This document shows, in pieces, positions 58,109 to 64,000 of a stretch of DNA of 64,000 nt. The first letter of the stretch is position 1. Every line of letters starts with the position of its first letter. The stretch spans positions 170,171,361 to 170,235,360 of the forward strand of contig NC_081406.1 in assembly GCF_030272615.1 (NCBI RefSeq), in the 5' to 3' direction. This DNA comes from Cryptomeria japonica (lineage: Eukaryota; Streptophyta; Pinopsida; Cupressales; Cupressaceae). The position numbers and the translations under genes were made by a program. Under the pieces are notes generated by a model. It saw only the letters and a program-made list of their open reading frames with translations. It did not search any database and was not told the origin of the DNA.

Positions 58109-58830
58109 GTGTTGTACACCTTTCATAATAATGTTTCATTGTTATATTATTTTATTATTGTGCGAGGTGGACATGAAATTATATTGTAATATCATATTGT
58201 ATTGTTGCATCTAGGAGCACCTAGATGGACGTGCAACATGTGGATATTCTCTTGGAATATTCTTGTAACCACTTGATGAGTTGTATTGACACATTGATAT
58301 TATTGTATTGTATTTATTTAATATTGGAGAATTTAATTGTGATGAAGTACCCAATATTAAATGTGGGTCAACAATAGGTAGGAAAAATATTATATTTTAT
58401 TGTCACATGATTTTGGGCACATGGTTTTGATGTAATACCACTTGGTCGTTTTGTGGGAGCTTGTGTTTATAAAAGCAACCACAAGGGTAGTTGTTTGGGT
58501 TGGTCAGTTAGCCAAGTTAACATTTGTAGATGTTGGACTTTCATGGCATGGGATGTGTAGATTCATGCTTGTTCACATGGAGTCCTTGTTGATGGCTTGT
58601 TGACGACTGGGTTTCAGAAGCTTTCACAGTTGTATTGTAATGGACACATTGATGATAATACATGGTGGATGATTCTTTTGGAGGCTGCATTTTTCCCTCA
58701 TGAGGGTTTTCCCATGATATATCTTGTGCCACATTTTCATGGGTATGTTGTCTATTCTTTGCATGTGGATTTTATGTGTTGATTTTATTAAAATCTCAAT
58801 TGTGTTATGTGGAAATTGTCATAAAGATGG
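58109..58830 (+). mobile_element. Probable solo LTR in LINE C
   Basis: LINE C reading stops at about 58,108 and resumes at about 58,830-58,870. The block between has a plus-strand TATA (gtttataaaagcaacc, 58,466) and a U5-like stretch (tcatgagggttttcccatga, 58,698), as in plant Copia LTRs. It starts TGTTGTACACC. The right end and target duplication cannot be fixed, and up to about 100 bp of LINE seems lost. Confidence 0.5.
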
Positions 58831-58942
58831 CTGCAAGTTTCCTTTCATTTTCTACTTCTTGAGAATAATTTTTTTATTTAGCTTTATCTTCTTATGATAA
58901 TATTTTTGGAATATCGAAATTTCCTCAAAATCCTCAATCATA

Positions 58943-59269
58943 TTATCTTGCTCTATCTCTAATTCTCAAAATTTTATAAAAATCTCTTCTTTGTTTAGAG
59001 CTATTGTGAAAGAATTTGGGATTTCTGTCACCTTCTGAGAGCCAAACATCTCTTGATTTTTGCCTCCAAAACATTTCCTCTCTAGTTAGGATTTCTTCAT
59101 GAAGATGGAGCAGTTCCTTCTCCTTTAAAAACCTATTTTGATCCATTCCAAAATCTAATAATATTAAATTCAATTGCTCTATTTGTTTTTCAACTCCAAG
59201 CTTTTCATAAAAGATATTTAATTTTTTTTCCTTGTTCCATATTAGAAGTTTTTGTTTGATCTTTTTCAA
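58943..59269 (-). pseudogene. LINE C linker before the reverse transcriptase
   Basis: This is an open stretch of 108 residues: IKQKLLIWNKEKKLNIFYEK, then LHLHEEILTREEMFWRQKSR, then WLSEGDRNPKFFHNSSKQRR. The last phrase is the conserved W-L-x-x-G-D-x-N-x-x-F-F-H signature of plant LINE ORF2 between endonuclease and polymerase. A coiled-coil-like charge pattern is visible. Confidence 0.88.
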
Positions 59270-59660
59270 TTTTCCTATGAAGCAAAAAAGCTTGGAACCT
59301 TCGAAACTCTCTTCATTCCACCATTTATCTATTAGAGAAACAAAGTCCTAATCCCTCATCTATTTTTTTTGAAATTTAAAAGGGCAATTTATGGGCTTCT
59401 TATCTCAATAAATATATAGTTGAATCCGATAGTGGTCTAAACCAGAAACATGCATTGATGCTGATTTCAAGGTAAAATTTACTTTGGAGAGATCCCCTTT
59501 GAAGAAGAATCTATCTAGTTTTCTCCGCTATATAGCTAAAGCCCATTTTTCTATTGCTCCAAGTAAAAACCCCATTTTCAATGACTATATACAATAGGTT
59601 ATTCTTGACTAGCCAGTCTGTAAAGTCAGTTTGGGACCGAGACTACTTGTGAATGCCTTT

Positions 59661-60111
59661 TTACTTCTCTGAAAGATTGAGAACCACATTAAAATGCCCT
59701 CCTAACACCACATTTTGTTGGGGAATATTTTGCATTAACCTTTCTAAATTCCATAATGCCAATTTCATGTTGTTTTGAATTGGTCCATAAAAGTTGAAGA
59801 TAGAAATCTTAATATCTTCCTGAAAGTTTGAGAGTATTCCTGATATCCAATGTTTATTTGAGGAAATATGCAAGTATGATATTTTCCTTGGGTTCCACGA
59901 AAGAGCCAACCCACTTGCAGCTCCTACTGCATCTATCGATTTTGCTTCCCAATAGCCCAGTTTTTTTGTGAAAGAGGAAATCTTATCCTTATTCAATTTA
60001 TTTTCCTAGAGCATGACCACCTTTAGCTTAGAGATATTTATGCAGCGCCTAACCGAGAGTTTTTTTGTAGGGGCATTCAATCCCCTAACATTCCATAAAA
60101 TAATTTTCATG
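59661..60111 (-). pseudogene. LINE C endonuclease N-terminal part
   Basis: ORF2 starts at 60,111 with MKIILWNVRGLNAPTKKLS, then ENKLNKDKISSFTKK, GAASGLALSWNPRKISYL, ISIFNFYGPIQNN and NVVLGGHFNVVLNLSEK. The usual GGDFN is GGHFN, so a catalytic aspartate is lost. Remains of the C-terminal endonuclease part continue, broken, to 59,300. Confidence 0.88.
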
Positions 60112-60796
60112 ACTCAAAAGATGGGGAGTTCCCCTTTCCTTTTCTCCAAAGGTCTTTTATTTTTAGCTAATTCCTAGCTTCCCCCTCCAAAGATCTTAAA
60201 AGTACAAATTATTTTTTGCCTCTTCCGCCCTCTGGAGATTGTTTGCAGTTTGGTTTTTGTTTAATAGATTGCTGCTCAAAGATTCCAAATGATTCCTTAT
60301 CCTTTAGAACCGTATTTGCCTCTCCTGTTTCAGAATTAAATTCATTTGAGTCATCCTCTACCTCTACTGAATCATCCATATTCAGTATTTTCTTGATTAA
60401 TTCTTGTTTTTGTGACCAAGAATCATTTGATTCCCTAGACTGAGGTGGTGGGATACCTAGGAAATCACATACTAGTACTAATTCTCCAGTTCGAGGAGAA
60501 GGAGATGCACAATCTTCATTTTCAAAATTAATGACAGGAGGGGAGCATTACAAGGGGGATTGATCATCTTGGATTTTTGTGAAATTAGGAAAGAAAATAG
60601 GTAAACATATAGGATCCTTAGAAGGAATAGAAGGCATAGTTGAAAATTTCTTTAAAGGCATAGATTGGGAGCCTTTCAAATTTCGTTTCCCCATAAGTCT
60701 CTGAGATCTTATTTTTTCCATTTTTAAACTTGAGAGAAAGATTGATTATGCTCCCTTTTAGGTTTTTCTCTTAAACGCTTGGAGCTACCCATAGGT

Positions 60797-63180
60797 CTAC
60801 CCCTTTTTTAGTTTAAGAGGGGTGAATAGCTCTGAGCCCCATGGATAAGCATTTGTCTTAGGCTCTAGAGAGATAAAAGGAGGAATGGCTAGATTATTAG
60901 GGCTAACTTTTTCTGGTTCTATCCTTAACAGAGGGGAAAAATTATATAGTGACAAGAGGTGCCACAAAAAGAAGAATATTTTCCTACCAACCTCATTCTT
61001 ATAGATATTATATGACGGTTCTCCTCCATTGTTAAGCAGATTCAAGCTTAAATTTTGAGGCAACACTTGCAATGTTGTAAAATTGCTTTCCTCTTTCTTA
61101 TTAGTATACTTAGAATTTGGGGATTTTGATATTCTTGGCCTGTGAAGAAAGTATTTTTGAATGGAATCCCTTTTCTGGTTTATACTTAGTTCCTTGAAAA
61201 AAGTAACCATCTTCTATACCACTTTTAGCCACCACATCTTTGAAGTTGAATAAGAGAGGGGAATAAAGGATTCTAGGAAACTAAGGTTAATTGATAAAGA
61301 AGGGAAGAAATAAGACTCGCTCTTCCACTGCATTTGGATTAGAGACCCATTATGTTTTAGTGACAATTCATTGATCTCCAACTGAGAAGTAGACCTTTGA
61401 GCCTCCCCATTGCCAATTTTATTAATCTCTTGTGCCTCGCCTAGAACTTGATCCATAATTTCCTCAATCCAATCCTAAAGAAAACCTTCCAAATCTTGTG
61501 GGGGATCCTTCCAACCAAGAGAGCCATTGCTTCCCACAATAGCCTTATTATCCATATGAGACTAACCATAACAAGGGACCTCCTAGAAAAGATCTAAGAA
61601 CAAAGTTATATGTTCTGAAAATGGGGGCAAGAGAGGAAAAGAAGCATTCCTCAAAACTGAATAGAGATGATTCAGAAGTGAGTAAAAGACTAGAGTCTAG
61701 ACACTCTAAAGAACAATGGTTTGATAGACGACAATTCTCACAAACCAAATCAAGTGCTTCAAAAAATACCTTTTGGGACCAACAACCATTTTTGGAGGTT
61801 ATGTTTGGAGAGGAAGGAAGATTCTTAGTTGTGTCCATGTGCAGACACATCTTGACTGGAAGATTAGGATTTTCAAAGAAGTTTAAATATGCCTTAAGAA
61901 AGATTTCCAACGAATTTCCTAAAATATCTATGACCTCTAGTTCTTTGTATTCTAGAGGAAGATGTTGAAGATGAATCCAGAAAGGAACAAACTTAATAAT
62001 AATATAATAGGGGTTAAAATTAGGAGTCCACATTTGCATATAAAGACCAGAGGATTTATAACACCATGATTTGATCTTGAAGACTTTATCTCTATATTCC
62101 TTAGAATCAAACAAAAGTAATAAAGAATCCATTTCCATTGTCTATTAAAAAAAGCTCATTTACCCCCCCCTCCCCCCCAATTTTTAGAAACCCGTTGAAA
62201 TAAATGTTTTTTCTAAATAGGTTTGTTCCAAAACTTACAAATTATTGCCTTTTGGCGGAATTCTTGCCATTTGGGGATAAAGCAAAATCTTTGAGAAGGT
62301 GACATTAAACTTAGGATCTTTTTCTTTGCTCTGCTGACTTGATTCCAGATCTTTAACCTTGTCCTCTCTTTCATTTTTTGTTTCAGAAGATTAACCCTCT
62401 CGATCTTTTTCTTCCATACTTATCCCTATTTCTTCATTTCTGATCTCTCCTTCTTCTTGAACTGTTTATTTTAGACCCCTCTCGTTAGCTACATATGAGC
62501 ACTGCACCTAAAGAATTTGGCTCTCTTTATCTTTCCCTTTTTCCTTATTTGACTAATCATGTAGATTTTGATGATAATAATATGCTCAGTTCTGGTTGCT
62601 ACCAGAGTTCTTGATCTTATTTCCCCCCCAATATTTCTTTCGTAACTAGAATGTCTCTCCTAATCTTGAATACTCCCCGATAAGAGGGAGCCCATTAAAT
62701 CTAAGTTGGGAAAGAGGGATCTTATTTGGGTAAGATGGAATAAAGGAGGAGGATTGGGGGTTCCTGTTCAACATTCCCAAGTAAGAATGTGAAAAGGGCT
62801 TTACAGGGTATGAAGGATACCTCTTTCTAGGAGAGCTTTGGGACTTTAGAATCTTATTTTTGGATAATACAATTTGCCAATGCTCCTGAGTCCAGGGCTT
62901 CTTTGGCAGAGGAGGATTAATTGGCTTCCCTGAGAACCCTATAGGAAAAATCAGGATGTTATTTGGGAATGAACAAAATCCTTTGATAGCTAGATGAAAT
63001 TTTCTAAGAATTAATCCTTTCAAACTTTCCCAAATGACTCCTTTGATTCCAGGTACCTCTGTTGAAACAAAACTGCTGAAAGTTTGAAGTATTTGACTGC
63101 GGGAAGCATTTGAATGTATTTCTTCCCATAGTTCTCCAACCTTCTTCGTTCGACTCTGAATATCTCCAACGAGCCATTAT
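60797..63180 (-). pseudogene. LINE C ORF1 (DUF4283 and CCHC knuckle), broken
   Basis: It starts near 63,177 (MARWRYSESNEEGWRTMGRN). A frame change leads to 62,646-63,023, then a gap to 61,548-62,138 with the DUF4283 part: SLLLLFDSKEYRDKVFKIKS, FVPFWIHLQHLPLEYKELE, VKMCLHMDTTKNLP. A CCHC knuckle CENCRLSNHCSLEC (Cx2Cx4Hx4C) follows near residue 145. Tails at 61,214-61,456 and 60,797-61,210 are low-complexity. The knuckle binds nucleic acid in related proteins. Confidence 0.82.
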
Positions 63181-64000
63181 TTCCTTTAATTATCACAAAT
63201 CATAATTTTACATGGTATTTTAAATCTTAATTATTTATTTGATATAGTTAATACAATTTTTAAATGTTGATTTTAGTAACTTAATAATACTATTTTTTGG
63301 AACACATTATTGTACTATCACCCATTTATAACATAGAAAAACAACTTACACAATCAAATAAACACAAAATAATAAAATAATAATAATAAAATCTCTAATA
63401 AGCTACAACCTTCCACAACCAATTGTTATCTCTACCAAAATAGAGGCAACAAAAAAAAGAGGGTAATAGGGCAAGAGTTCCAATACCCTTGCTTACGTAC
63501 ATTTTTTAAAGTATCCTTGAAACAATTTTTATTCAAAATCTTAAAATTATATAAAAAAAATTCCTATTAATTTTTCTATATTTTTGACACTACCAATTGA
63601 AACTTAAGACATGTTATACTTGCAAACAATACTTAAATTATAACAATAAACCTTTTAACCTAGAAATTCTCTCATTCATTACTTCACTTCTATATCAAAA
63701 CAGAGCAAAAACAAGAGCACGAGTTTGCAAGAGTTTCAATTCCCCCCTTATATACTATTCTGAAGTATTCTTCAACTATAATATTTCCCAATCCATCACA
63801 TTTATTACTTCATTTATAGGGGGAGGGATCAAATGTCATGGAGACTAACTCCCTCAACATATAGACACTACATGAAATATCGTAAGCCTATCAAAATAGG
63901 GGAAAAAGAAGAACAAAACCATAATCTAATCCCTCACTCGTATACATTTCTAAATTATTCTTCGACCATAATTTTTCCCAATCTATTACATCAATTACTT
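63181..64000 (+). repeat. Diverged long-period tandem repeat running out of the window
   Basis: Three blocks share, in order, tatcaaaa/taccaaaa, a purine-rich run with agagg or aaaagaag, then ccctt/ccctc, (c)ttatatac or cgtatacatt, and a(a)gtattcttcaac/aaattattcttcgac. Two of them then have ataatatttcccaat(c) and (a)ttacttc. They lie at about 63,430-63,600, 63,690-63,815 and 63,890-64,000. Spacing is irregular (200-260 bp) and divergence is high. Confidence 0.5.

Larger units (their letters stand above)
56053..63180 (-). mobile_element. Old L1-type LINE (C), 5' and central parts
   Basis: The minus-strand order is ORF1 (63,180 to about 60,150), endonuclease (60,111-59,661), linker (59,269-58,943), reverse transcriptase (58,100-57,071) and zinc-binding region (56,900-56,053). 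The rest is at 45,885-45,100. An LTR lies at about 58.1-58.8 kb. All frames are broken by stops and shifts, more than in LINE A, which agrees with it being the oldest layer. Confidence 0.87.

Overview
This is nuclear DNA of a seed plant with a large, transposon-filled genome. A gymnosperm such as a conifer fits the low gene density, the old nested retroelements and the AT-rich sequence, but nothing here fixes the species. I can defend only one ordinary gene: an intronless YGGT/YlmG-family gene for a chloroplast-targeted membrane protein at 7,844-8,587 (+). Almost everything else that can be explained is mobile DNA at different stages of decay.

Layout. 1-4,740: gag remnant, spacer with a minisatellite, and a probable LTR of a Gypsy-type element. 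5,380-7,035: Copia polyprotein fragment (minus). 7,440-8,740: the YLMG gene with a duplicated leader segment. 12,622-13,947: a small non-autonomous LTR element with 171-bp LTRs. 15,497-15,832: an intact 336-bp TRIM whose 136-bp LTRs each contain a tRNA-like sequence. 18,447-18,836: solo LTR. 19,350-23,560: minus-strand LINE (D) split by a hAT-type element (20,698-21,551), followed by tandem copies of the insertion junction. 24,975-26,467: probable Gypsy-type LTR (minus). 26,952-27,616: truncated ORF1-type LINE copy with a 24-25-bp target duplication. 28,994-29,134: near-perfect 61-bp inverted repeat. 31,859-34,690: LINE (F, plus strand) split by a 1.3-kb terminal-inverted-repeat element. 35,650-40,880: LINE (E, plus strand) split by a probable solo LTR. 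41,410-43,450: ORF1-only LINE with a long open DUF4283/CCHC frame. 45,100-63,180: one old minus-strand LINE (C) cut by an element with roughly 350-bp inverted terminal repeats (45,900-55,465). That element was later hit by a nearly full-length LINE (A, 46,835-53,653), and a further LTR sits in LINE C at about 58.1-58.8 kb.

The strongest theme is nesting: LINE bodies are the landing sites for later insertions in at least five places, so insertion order can be read from the sequence. None of the LINE or LTR reading frames looks intact, so nothing here is likely to be autonomously active. The TRIM, with 97% identical LTRs and a perfect 5-bp target duplication, is probably among the youngest insertions.
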